The translations under genes were made by a program, and so were the position numbers. The notes beneath the pieces are model-generated. The model was not told the DNA's origin and searched no databases. It was given only the letters and a program-made list of their open reading frames with translations. A stretch of 64,000 nt of DNA from Adineta steineri (Eukaryota; Rotifera; Eurotatoria; Adinetida; Adinetidae): positions 186,001-250,000 of the forward strand of contig CAJNOI010000016.1 of the NCBI GenBank assembly GCA_905250115.1, written 5' to 3'. Positions 52,032 to 62,077 of this stretch are shown here, piece by piece; the stretch's first letter is position 1; every line of letters starts with the position of its first letter.

Positions 52032-53015
52032 ATGCCATCGAGACTATCGACAACTATTACAACAACTGAACTAGCTAAGAAAGTATGTGATAGAAGAAAA
52101 TTCAAAGATTTGTGTTACCATTATTATTAGTATGAATATAAAACAATAAATGAATTATATCAATTGATTCAACCAAGTGGAGCTAAATGGTGTTTCTATG
52201 GTGTTGTTAAATTTCGACGTGAAATCAATGATAATTGTATGTTGTTAGGTATATGTGATCCAACATCATATGGAAAAGGTAAATATAATAAAATTTATAT
52301 GCATATAATTGATAAAAAATTTTTTATTTTAGGTCCAAAAGGTGTTAGTTGTCTTTTATATCGCGAATCATTTGCTGGTATGATTGAACTCCCTGTTGAT
52401 ATTGAAATTGGACATATTATTCGTTTACATCGAATGAAAGTAAATATTTATAAATCAAAATATATCTAATATTATTATTCATCATCATCATTAAATAGAT
52501 TACTACATATAAACCTGAAAGTGGTTGTATACAAATGAAATCTTCTAATTATTATAGTTGGTATGTATATTTTCATTTATGATAAATTAAAATAAATATT
52601 AAATTCTTTTCTAGGCTCATATTTGATAATAATGATGATACAGGTTATGATCCAATTGCACAGAGTAGTTTTACTTATACATTTAATGATAATGATTGTG
52701 ATAAAGTAAGTATCTAGTGTTGAATAATTAACTTTTTAAAATTATATTGTTATATAGATCGATGAATTACGTGCATGGTTGTTATCATTTGCAGATGATG
52801 ACACTTTAAATACTGAACTTGATTTTCAATTTGTTTTACCAGAACCAAAAACATTTCATGAACAATCAACTCAAACTATGGAAGATGATATGAAAAATAA
52901 TAATAATACAAATGATATCATTTCTTCAAGTGACGATAATGGATCACCACAATTTTTTCCAGCTTCTGATAAATATGATCCATCAGAAAATCGATTGCAT
53001 ACTGATTATGATTAA
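52032..53015 (+). CDS. POT1-like telomere end-binding protein with a single OB fold, 6 exons
   Basis: Exons 52032-52082, 52131-52278, 52333-52439, 52499-52560, 52615-52705 and 52758-53015 give 238 residues. Residues about 18-175 follow the first OB fold of POT1/Telo_bind: a YEYKTINELYQL start, WCFYGVVKFRREI (human VNVYGVVKFFKPP), LLGICDPTS, VSCLLYRESFAGM, DIEIGHIIRLHRMK (human NGDIVRFHRLKIQVY), SFTYTF and DKIDELRAWLLSF (human DHKMVEALRVWAS). The remaining about 60 residues are acidic and disordered. Full-length POT1 (634 in human) has a second OB fold and a TPP1-binding domain; neither is visible here before the stop. It could be a truncated paralog or a genuinely short end-binding protein. 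Nuclear, single-stranded G-rich DNA binding is inferred. Confidence 0.78.
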
Positions 53016-53039
53016 ATATTTCACATATTTGTGCTTATA

Positions 53040-53205
53040 AAAAATTGTTTTTCTTTTGTATTATTTATTTCGTTTTTGTTCCACTATGTCAGATTTACAA
53101 GTTTTGTTTTATTTATTATATAAGTATTGTTTATCGAATCGATAAAAGTGATATACTATCAGAAAATTTTCGTATCTATTCATTAACATAATATATATAC
53201 ATATA
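53040..53205. repeat. Direct duplicate, copy 1 (partner about 56275-56435)
   Basis: Shares long identical blocks with the partner, for example GTATCGAATCGATAAAAGTG-type sequence (here TTTATCGAATCGATAAAAGT) and ATATACTATCAGAAAA, with scattered substitutions and small indels. It lies directly after the POT1-like stop, so the partner may be a displaced copy of that gene's 3' flank. Confidence 0.85.
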
Positions 53206-53563
53206 TTTAAAAATTAACGGCATTATATTAACAAGAAAGCATTGCTGCTGCCAATTAATAAAATCTTTCTTTTCATACAAGAATTGGTTGATTTTGTTTG
53301 ATAATACTAATTCTTATTATGTGAGGAACCTTTACTCCGCTCCAGTGTGGATGCAGGTAATGATAAGATCATTTACTCTCACCTAGACCATCACCCGCAC
53401 CGCTATTTTTTTTTTCTTTAGTTTCTTACAACACTTCGTCTTCGGAGTACAATAGAATTGCTATTAACATCATGCAAATAATCAGGAAACTACTTGCAAG
53501 AAATGAGAATCATTGAGGACAAAATCTTGTACATTATCGAGATCGAAACACGATCATTATTTT

Positions 53564-53630
53564 CTTGAGGGTGTGGATGTGTGGGTGTTTTCTTTCATTA
53601 CCGACACCCGCGCTCTTACACACACACCCT
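53564..53630. repeat. GT-rich palindromic patch
   Basis: Starts TCTTGAGGGTGTGGATGTGT and ends ACACACACACCCTAG, with a CTTTCATTACCGA-type centre. It shares the CTTGAGGGTGTGG start and the CTTTCATTAC centre with the patch at 55575-55631 and is much richer in GC than its surroundings. Confidence 0.75.
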
Positions 53631-53926
53631 AGTTAGATGTTGGTCAGTATTGTCTTTTTTCTTCTTGTTTTGGTACATTATTATTGAAAAATGATTCATC
53701 TATATAAATCAGAAATCGATTTGTTAGAATTTTCTCTTCATTTGATTTCGTTTATTTATATTAGAACTTTTATCCTTTAACTTGTTCGTGTGTATATCTC
53801 CTTTTGTGTTATTGATTAACCTTAGAAATTTTATTCTTCGAAGAAAACTTGGTAAAAATTATCGATAATAACAGATTTCTCTTAAAAGTTCTAGTTGTTA
53901 TAAATTTTAAATGAAAATGAAAAAAT

Positions 53927-55335
53927 TCATTTCCGACGACGGTATTTCTGTTCATGCCATTGATAATCAAAATCCGGTTGTTTCGATGGTACAGCATGAT
54001 TGCTATAAGACATATTTGTGGCAGAATCAATTTCTTTGATTTTTTTCCATTGATTAATTATTTCTCGTTTAATCTGATCAAAATGAATCTCATTCATTAT
54101 TGATTTGTCTTTATTTGTGATTAATAAATAAACTTTATGTAATTTTTCTTTATCTAATAATTTAGTAGATTTCATTTGAATATTCTTGTTCGAATATTTA
54201 TATATAATTTCTATGTAAATATGATATTTTTCTTGCAATGCATATAAATTTTGACCATTTCTTCCAATAAAAAGATGAACTTTTTTTATGCGTTCTGGTA
54301 TAAAACTGTTTGGATCGAATGAAAGAGACATGAATGGAAATGATTCATCTGAGTCAATCAATTCAATATTTTCTATTTTCCATTGTTTAGTAATTCGTTC
54401 TTTAATTTCATCAATAGGAATTTCATTTGTTATTGATTTGTTTTTCTTAGTAATGACTATAAAGAACTGATCAAAATTATCTTCTTGAATTTGAAGAAGT
54501 TTCTGAAAATATTTGTATTTAAAACAGAAACAGTCATTTTTAATAACATGTAAACGAACATTATATTGATCTTCTAACTTGTGTAAATTTTCATTTTTTT
54601 CTCCTAAAAAACGCTCCATTATTTCATAACGTTCAAACATCCACCCAGATCTCGGTATGAATGAAAGAGATACAACTTGAAATTGATTTTGATCAAAAGT
54701 CAATTCTCTTTCAAGCAATTGACTTTCATTTGTTTCTTCCCATTTTTTAATTATTTCTTGTTTTATTTCATCAATAGGAATTGTATCTAACATCAATTTG
54801 TTTTTTCTTTTAATTAACACATACTGATTAGGTCCATAAATTATGTAATGTATTTCACCACGATCTTTTAGATTGAGACATCTTTTAACAAATCCCCAGT
54901 TAGAACGTTTATTGATAAAATAAACATGAATATCATATTTGTCTTGCAAAGCAATTAAAGTTTCACCTTTTTTCCCAACGAAACGACCAATTCTTGCTTG
55001 ACGCTGTCGAAAGTCTACTTCTGGTTCGAATGGAAGAGTACAAACATAAAAAGTTTTATCTATTTTTGGTTCTTTTAATCGATCCAAAACAATTTCATCA
55101 CATATATTAATCAGTACATTAAGATCAATTATGTTCAAACCTAAAATGAAAATAAATATTATATGTATTTTATCATATAAAATTCACCTTTTTTTTCATA
55201 ACATGAACAACATCGTTTGGATAATTCATAATAAACATGTCCTTCATAATTTTTGTCACGCCGAATTAAATTAACAGCATGATTAAATTTTGATCGATAT
55301 TTAGAAGTATGTACAATACATTCATTAGTTGCCAT
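53927..55335 (-). CDS. Protein with three KH-like repeats, 2 exons
   Basis: Exons from the start are 55188-55335 and 53927-55140, giving 453 residues. After a basic, Cys-containing N-terminus (YYELSKRCCSCYEKK) come three similar units of about 120 residues. Each has a strand-rich start (VCTLPFEPE, VVSLSFIPR, FMSLSFDPN), a GxxG-type loop inside RFVGKKGETLIALQDKYDI, RFLGEKNENLHKLEDQYNV or LFIGRNGQNLYALQEKYHI, and a closing DEIKQEIIKKW-type helix. This fits KH or KH-like RNA/ssDNA-binding folds; the second unit's loop (GEKN) is degenerate. The C-terminus is basic (EQKYRRRK). No named family is recognised. Function inferred as nucleic-acid binding. Confidence 0.75.
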
Positions 55336-55574
55336 CAGAGCTGTAAATTTACTCTGATATTAATGACAAAATGTGCATTTAAATATACAAGATAATCATA
55401 TGAGAAAAATAAAGGAAAAAACCATCACTTGTATCTTATGAAAATACCTACTGTAACGATAAAGAATTTAACTGATGATGTCATAAACAAGTTAAATATA
55501 TACTCAAGATAAAGAAAGAAAAACATTCGTTTTATATACGTTGTAAAAATTAATTACATATATATGTTGAAATT

Positions 55575-55631
55575 TCTTGAGGATGTGGATGTGGGTTTGT
55601 CTTTCATTACTCTCACCCACACCCTCAAGAT
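55575..55631. repeat. GT-rich palindrome with telomere-like TGTGGG
   Basis: Left half TCTTGAGGATGTGGATGTGG pairs with right half ending ACCCACACCCTCAAGA; the 18-bp centre is TTGTCTTTCATTACTCTC. Contains TGTGGG on one arm. It overlaps the left end of the larger inverted repeat. Confidence 0.8.
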
Positions 55632-56080
55632 GGAACAGTTCTCGGCTGAGGCCTTTCTATTGAGAAATTAGGGTGGGTGCTTTTTGTCAACATATGGCTA
55701 ATATATGTACATGATGAAAAGGTGTTTTACAGAATTTCAAAAAAGCTTTGGAAAGCTCTGAAAAGAGTGCAAATGGCTGCAAAGTATGAAAAAATGAGAA
55801 GAAAATCAACGAAATCCTGAAAAGTTCCTTGTAAGTGTAAATAGTAAGGACCTGCTCGTGCACAATAGTGTCTTACAGTTCTATATAGCAAAAAAAAAGG
55901 TTTGTTTTCCAGAGATCTCCAAAGCTTTTTTGAAATTCTGTAAAACACCTTTTTCATCATGTACATATATTAGCCATATGTTGACAAAAAGCACCCACCA
56001 TAATTTCTCAATAGAAAGGTCTCAGCCGAGAACTATTTCATCTCGAGGGTGTGGGTGAGAGTAATGAAAGACAAGCCCAC
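55591..56080. mobile_element. Foldback-type element, about 171-bp inverted arms
   Basis: Left arm 55591-55761 and right arm 55910-56080 are near-perfect reverse complements (for example TTTTTGTCAACATATGGCTA on the left and its complement near 55972-55991). The loop of about 148 bp is unique and non-coding. Ends are GTGGGTTTGTCTTTCATTAC and its complement ending GACAAGCCCAC. No transposase and no clear target-site duplication. A non-autonomous hairpin element is the simplest reading. Confidence 0.85.
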
Positions 56081-56274
56081 CCTTATTTTAGAGTTATGGT
56101 GCTCAAATAAAAACTCTTGTTGGATCATTTTGGTTTAGAAATAAACAACTTGTTTAACTAGATTGTTTTTTCTTCTTCTTCTGTTTATTATTTATATTCA
56201 TTATCAGATCTTTGATTTAGCCACTTTTGTTGCTATGTGATTTTTTTTCTCTCGTTGTTTTGATAGAATAATGA

Positions 56275-56435
56275 TAAATTGTTTTTCTTTTGTCTTATTT
56301 ATTTCATTTTTGTTCAACTATGTCAGATTTTTGAGTTTTGTTTTATTTATTATATAAGTATTGTGTATCGAATCGATAAAAGTGATATACTATCAGAAAA
56401 CTCGTATCTGTTCATAAACATAATATATATACATG
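56275..56435. repeat. Direct duplicate, copy 2 (partner 53040-53205)
   Basis: Same orientation as copy 1, sharing TATAAGTATTGTNTATCGAA-like and CGATAAAAGTGATATACTAT blocks. It directly precedes the upstream copy of the PAN-NHL 5' flank duplication. Confidence 0.85.
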
Positions 56436-56442
56436 TATGCTC

Positions 56443-56813
56443 TAATATATACAATGATCTTATCTTTTTTATGCTTGATCCACTAAAAGTTCATCACAAT
56501 GGGATTTTTCTATTTACGTATATCTGTCTACAGTTGAGGACAGTTCGACTAATAAAATATAGTTTTCCTTCCATACATATGTAATTTCAGTATTTTGATG
56601 AGAAATATAATTAAATCGAGTAATTTCTTTCATAAACTCAATAATTATAGAAACTAATTATCTGCTTGAATAAATATAATTTAAAATTACGATTGAAATT
56701 TTTAAAAACATCATGTTTTTTTATATAAAATTTTGTTCGACTTAAAATTATAGCTGAGAAAACGCCTACAGTAAATACATTTTTATATTGTATTTTAAAT
56801 ATTCAATACACTA
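56443..56813. repeat. Direct duplicate of the PAN-NHL 5' flank (copy A)
   Basis: About 370 bp that align along their length with 57552-57919, for example AAAAGTTCATCACAATGGGA, TTCATAAACTCAATAATTAT and ATATTGTATTTTAAATATTC, at an estimated 85-90% identity by eye. Confidence 0.9.
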
Positions 56814-57551
56814 GAACAATATCATAATATGAATTAGATATTAAAAAATATTTATAAACTATTAATAATGATGTATAATTTAAACGATCTTTACCATCCA
56901 TAACAATAAGATAATTTTGTATGTCAGTTGTATCTGATTTATAGATCATAACTGCTAATCGTATAAGAGATGATTCATTGTATATATCGATAGTTTGTAT
57001 CGAAGGTGTTGACCAAATCCATTATTTTCCATTAATTGGATTTACTGATATTATCATCAATATTAAAATAAAATTCCATATGAATATCATTCAATTGTTT
57101 GATTAAAAAGAATATTATTGAAGAATAATAATTTATTCTGTTAGATAACAAGCTAATATTAAGTTTATTTATTACCTTTATATAACTTCAATTTTATTTT
57201 TCGTCTTTCTATGTTTTTATTTCAACTAATATCAGATCTTTTATGCGTTTCTTTAATAGATATTTATACTTTTTTATACATCTATTTTCATCATTCTCTA
57301 TACTTATATCGTCGTTGGTAAGTAACTTTAGATTTTAAATATTAATCATTCTATTTATGAGTCACTCGAAAATTATCAAAATCAATTGTATTTTGTGTCT
57401 TGCAAACTTTTTGTTTTTGATTTAAAGAAAAAAAACGATAGATTATAAGTTGATCCATGTTCAAACAATCATATCTTTTGATAGTATATGAATATTATTT
57501 ATTTCAGAATATTTCAAATTTTCTTAATATTTATTTGCTATAATATACTCT

Positions 57552-57919
57552 ACTATATACAATAATCTTATCTTTTTTATGTTTGATTCATTAAAAGTTC
57601 ATCACAATGGGATTTTTTATTTACGTACAGCTGCCTACAATTGAGGATAGTTTGACTGATAAAATATAGTTTTGCTTCCATACATATGTAATTTCAGTAG
57701 TTTGATGAGAAACATAATTAAATCGAGTAATTTCTTTCATAAACTCAATAATTATAGAAACTAATTTTCTGCTTGTATAAATATATTTGCTAACTATAAT
57801 TAAAATTTTTAAAAACATCACGTTTTTTATATGAAATTTTACTCGACTTAAAACTAGAAATGAGAAAACACCCACAGTAAATGCGTTTTTATATTGTATT
57901 TTAAATATTCAATGCACTA
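57552..57919. repeat. Direct duplicate immediately upstream of the PAN-NHL gene (copy B)
   Basis: Partner of 56443-56813. It ends 29 bp before the start codon at 57949, so it contains the likely promoter or 5' UTR of the PAN-NHL gene. The spacing between copies is about 1.1 kb. Confidence 0.9.
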
Positions 57920-57948
57920 CTGTCATTTACTGAAATAATTTCTTTTCA

Positions 57949-59992
57949 GTGATATATGAACGTGTTATGGCGAGATTTTTTCACAATACATTCTTAATTC
58001 TTATTGTTGGATTACTGATTCTCATAGAATGGAGTATAGAAGATCAGTCTCTATATGATATAAGTAGTATGGGCACAGAATTTATTCCTATGAATAATTC
58101 TTTTCCTCCTCTGTTTACATTTCTGGCAAAATCTTTCATAGATTGTGCTATTCAATGTAATGCACGTAGAGATTGCCGAGTATTCGACTTTGATATTGAT
58201 TCAAAGCAGTGTCGCTTATGGGACGCTAATCTAACAACAGGCTCTATTGTTCCATCGTCTTCAAAACCTTTATCGTCTGTTGGTAGTATTCTATTATCAT
58301 CCAGTATGTATGCTAATATTCACAATCAGTCATATGATATCAACAACGATACTAGTCCATCATACAATATCAATAACAATACTAGCCCATCATATGATAT
58401 CAACAACAATACTAGTCCATCAGATGATATCAATACTAGTTTGTCAAATAATATCAATACTAGTCCATCGTACACTACAACTCCATCACACACTTCTAGT
58501 CCTTCATACACTACTAGTCCATCATACAATATCAACAACAATACTGGTCCATTATATGATATCAATAACAATACTAGTGCGTCATATAATATCAATACTA
58601 GTCCATCAAATAATATCAATACTAGTCCATCATACACTACAATTCCATCACACACTACTAGTCCATCATACACTACTAGCCCATCATACACTACTAGTCC
58701 ATCATACATTCAATGTCCTTTAAATACATTCTATAATGGTTCTGTATGTCTACCACAACTTCTTCAAAATCAAACTTGTTTACAGGCAAATGCATGCCGA
58801 TCAGATTTGAATCTCACTTGTCAACCAAGTTGCGATTTCACATACCGATGTTCAGTCCGTAAGTCAATTGAATACTATTTTTCTTAGAGCTAGAATTCCT
58901 TGTTTATTATTATACTATTCGAAACAGTATAGTACCATTCAGATTAAGAACTAGGGCAATGGAGATATTTTTTAGAGTTTAATATTTTTGCATAATCCAA
59001 TGTGCTATTGTTGATCACTTCAATTATAAAATAGTTATTGGTATAATATATTTTTCTTTATTATTGCAGTTCCAGCCATAGGTTATGGTCAAACAGTGGC
59101 TGGTTATTGTAATGGTAGTATTGGTAGCAATGCTACTAAACTACCAGGTCCTTGGGGTCTTGCTGTTTCTTCAGTGGATGGAACTCTGTACGTTGCCGAC
59201 GAATATTATCCAGCTTTTCTAGCTTTCTCACCATTTTCGCGCACAGAACAAGTAATTTTCTCAAGCGGTGATATTGACCCTGTGGGTATCTTTGTTGACA
59301 ACTCGAATACTATCTATATGGCCGATCGAAAGCTTCATAATGGTACTGTGCTTGTTCAACGGTCAGGGACTATTATTAGAAGCTTTCCAACTGCGGGGCT
59401 ATCGACAAGTTCGTGCTCACTCAATGGACTCTACTATCCTTATGGTATAGCAGTTGATCAATCTGGTAATATCTATATAGGATTGTGGACGTGTTCTGCA
59501 GTAGTAAAACTGGCACCAAATGCTACTAGTGTAACAGTTGTTGCTGGACAAATGGGAAGTTCAGGTAGTACTAGTACTAAACTTTCGGGGGTTCGCTATG
59601 TTCGTTTAGACGAAGATCGAGGTGTATTCTATGTCAGTGATTCCAGCAACAATCGCATTCAGCAGTTTATCATTGGTGGTAATGGGACAGGAGTGACAGT
59701 GGCAGGTGGTAATGGTGCAGGAGCAGGTTTGAATCAGTTGAATAGCCCTACAGGAATGTGTGTTACACGTGATGGTCAAACTCTTTACGTTGCTGATAAA
59801 CTCAATAATCGAATTATGAAATGGATAATTGGTGCCAGTGCAGGATCGGTCGTCGCTGGTATAAGTGGGGCATCGGGTAATACTGCTTATCTTTTGAATA
59901 ATCCAGGCGATGTGGCTCTCGATTCAACTGAAACTTATCTATATGTTGCAGACCAAAATAATTATAGGGTTCAACGATTTCGCCTTCAATGA
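57949..59992 (+). CDS. Membrane-anchored PAN/apple plus NHL-repeat protein with Thr/Ser/Asn tandem repeats, 2 exons
   Basis: Exons 57949-58858 and 59070-59992 give 610 residues. A hydrophobic segment at about 13-29 (NTFLILIVGLLILIEW) is an uncleaved signal anchor or signal peptide. A PAN/apple-like Cys module follows (about 65-100, CAIQCNARRDCRVFDFDIDS with KQCRLWD). Then comes a low-complexity stalk of about 130 residues built from SPSYNINNNT and SPSYTT units, rich in N-glycosylation sequons. Next is a short Cys-rich module (CPLNTFYNGSVCLPQL, CLQANACRSDLNLTCQ). The C-terminal 300 residues are a beta-propeller of about six NHL repeats (GIAVDQSGNIYIG, GMCVTRDGQTLYVADKLNNR, DVALDSTETYLYVADQNNYR). 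This architecture is common and expanded in bdelloid rotifers. Extracellular, adhesion or recognition role inferred. An acceptor-like TTCTTTTCAG 4 bp before the ATG suggests a 5' exon. Confidence 0.85.
58330..58710 (+). repeat. Coding tandem repeat in the PAN-NHL stalk
   Basis: Units of about 30 bp (CATCATACAATATCAACAAC plus AATACTAGTC) and 18-bp ACTAGTCCATCATACACT units alternate through the stalk-coding region. The pattern suggests unequal exchange or slippage, so length may vary between alleles. Confidence 0.9.
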
Positions 59993-61429
59993 TTATCTAT
60001 AAAACTATATCAGTTTACTTATTGTTGTATGATTCGTACGCTTTCCGCTTATTTTTCTGTAAAGTGCCATAAATAATGAATAATTGAACAATAAAATAAA
60101 TGTATACATGCTTTTGTCTATACATTAAACAACATGAAGCAATGTTTAATCATAGATTGAATTTAACTTATATTTTGTCTCTAAGCTGTTTAGTCATTAC
60201 AATTACAGAAGAGAAAAGTTTTCTGAAAAAAATTTCACTTTATAAAGTTTCATTTCAACATTTGATAATCATTTGATTATCAATAACAGCATTAGTTAAT
60301 ATTACCACAACTTTTATTGATTCTTTTTGTTCAATTTTCTTCGTAGTCCAGCTTTGCCATTTTCTAACAATTGTTTATAAAGCCATAAAGCAGCTACTAA
60401 TACAGTTGCACTAGCACCTTCACATTTAGAATGATTTTTCTGATATTAAGATAATTCTCTCACTCCAAACAAGTAAATACATAAACCAGTAAATTTAATC
60501 TTTGATAAGTCATAGTGATTAATTCAAAAAAGTATTAAGCGCTTGTTAAAACCTAAACGATATTTGAACATAGCAAAGCATATCTTCGTCTATAAAAATT
60601 ATTATTATTCATTGATATTGTTCTATCTATTAATAATGAAACATTCTAAGATTATGATTATAGTATAATCAAATTCAACTGTAAACAGTTAGAATAAATC
60701 AAAAAAAAAAGATTAACTGCGCCATAATAAATCTTTTACAATCAAATATGTTCATCTTGTGTCATGCATAGCATAAAAATGCTTTAATTGTAAGAATGCA
60801 CTTGAAATATTACATCAATATGATAAAAATATTCAATAAAATATTATTTAATTAACATGATGAATTCTCGGAAAGAAAAGAATATGATAAGAAAGCTTTA
60901 ATATTCCAGTATTCGATATAAAATTCCGTACTTTCTTAAGTAAATTTATCAAATATTAATTCATATTTTTATGCCTGAAAAATAATACTTGTTAATCTGC
61001 ATAACTGAAATATTCTACATAAAAATAAAAGAAATAATTATATATTTATCATTCAAGAATAGTTTATTTACAAAAGTTTAAAAGATCATTTTACCTGGTA
61101 TATTTTTTTATTATTAAATCTTCAATTTGATTATAAATAAATAACTTCAAACGTATATTCAATGCAGTGATTCGGTAAATCTTCTAAAGAGAAGATATTA
61201 TTCATGCATGAATATTTTCAAATGCAAAAATTTTTTATAATAATGTCAAAACACTTTATAATTTTATCTCTCTTTTCGCACATCTCTTAAGTTTAATTAT
61301 AAACGATTTTTAATTAATAAGTTAGAAAATAAAAGATCAAATGAATTATAAACATCGATTTTTATTAATAATCAGTAGATATATCTGGCGGGTATCCTAT
61401 TTGCTTGTTCATCTTACCGATATACGTCT
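59993..61429. other. Intergenic region with one orphan exon-like stretch
   Basis: AT-rich. AATAAA-type signals lie near 60090 after the PAN-NHL stop. One minus-strand open stretch at 60314-60439 looks like a terminal exon. Nothing else recognised. Confidence 0.5.
60314..60439 (-). pseudogene. Orphan terminal-exon-like fragment, unrecognised
   Basis: On the minus strand an acceptor-like TCTTAATATCAG is followed by 41 codons reading KNHSKCEGASATVLVAALWL then YKQLLENGKAGLRRKLNKKN with a stop soon after. Composition is protein-like and the codons are orderly, but no partner exon with matching phase was found upstream (60440-61400). It could be the relic of a decayed gene. No function proposed. 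Confidence 0.3.
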
Positions 61430-62077
61430 ATGTTACTCTTTTCATTGTCACTTTCACTTCAAATTCTAATAAATCATCAAAAATTAATCATCATTTCATC
61501 ATTTAGTTTTATTACTAATAAAAATATTCAATTGATTATTCAAATTGATCGATTTGATTTGATTCTTATGATTTATTCATTATCAAATTCAATTACTTGC
61601 TTAAATAAACAAAATTTTAATCAAAATTCACATGATATTAATAAAAAAACTAAATTGCTACATCGTTTAATACAAAGTTCAACTGATATAACAACAAATA
61701 ATCATTATTCATGTGTAAATCGAGATAATTCTCAAAGAAATAGTGATGCTATTCGTATAGAGAGTGCTCTTATGACAAGTGACTATTCTCATTCAATAGT
61801 ACATGTATCACAATCAATTACAAATATTAATATAAATAAAACAATAGATTTAATAAAACGAAATGGAGCTGGAGATGAAATTCTTTGTTTACATTCCGAT
61901 GATAAACAAATCCAAATTTCTCCTATAACAGATAATAATCAGTATTTAACACTTGAACAAGTACCAATATATAATCGACGAACAGTACAATTTACATCTA
62001 AACAATTGATTTTCATAAGTTTTAGTGTATTTCTATTCGTTATTTTACTATGTTTAACAACGAGTTTTTTTCTTTAG
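61430..62077 (+). CDS. Uncharacterised ORF with C-terminal membrane anchor
   Basis: An open frame of 215 residues. The N-terminal 60 residues are hydrophobic in patches (MLLFSLSLSLQILINHQKL); the middle is polar and Ser/Asn-rich; the last about 22 residues (LIFISFSVFLFVILLCLTTS then FFL) are one strong membrane span right at the C-terminus, as in tail-anchored proteins. An acceptor-like CATCATTTAG at about 61505 means the true first exon may start there, with the sequence before it being 5' UTR or intron. No family recognised. Confidence 0.4.
   Translation: MLLFSLSLSLQILINHQKLIIISSFSFITNKNIQLIIQIDRFDLILMIYSLSNSITCLNKQNFNQNSHDINKKTKLLHRLIQSSTDITTNNHYSCVNRDNSQRNSDAIRIESALMTSDYSHSIVHVSQSITNININKTIDLIKRNGAGDEILCLHSDDKQIQISPITDNNQYLTLEQVPIYNRRTVQFTSKQLIFISFSVFLFVILLCLTTSFFL

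Larger units (their letters stand above)
53016..53926. other. Convergent intergenic region with duplicated 3' flank and GT-rich palindromes
   Basis: Contains 53040-53205, duplicated near 56275-56435, and two GC-rich GT/AC palindromic patches (about 53345-53405 and 53564-53630). No coding exon was seen. Confidence 0.65.
55336..57948. other. Repeat-rich intergenic tract between KH-repeat gene and PAN-NHL gene
   Basis: 2.6 kb with no gene. It holds the GT-rich palindrome at 55575-55631, a long inverted repeat (55591-56080), copy 2 of the POT1-flank duplication (56275-56435) and a direct duplication (56443-56813 and 57552-57919). The rest is AT-rich with no recognisable signal. Confidence 0.7.

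Noticed and set aside
51806..52105. 99-residue Lys/Asn-rich minus-strand frame over the start of the POT1-like gene
   Set aside because: AT-rich noise overlapping a better supported gene.
56279..56584. 101-residue open frame in the repeat tract
   Set aside because: Spans two duplicated noncoding segments and is not preserved in the partner copies.
58247..58723. Open frames of 127-158 residues in other frames of the PAN-NHL stalk
   Set aside because: Products of the tandem repeat DNA read in the wrong frame or strand.
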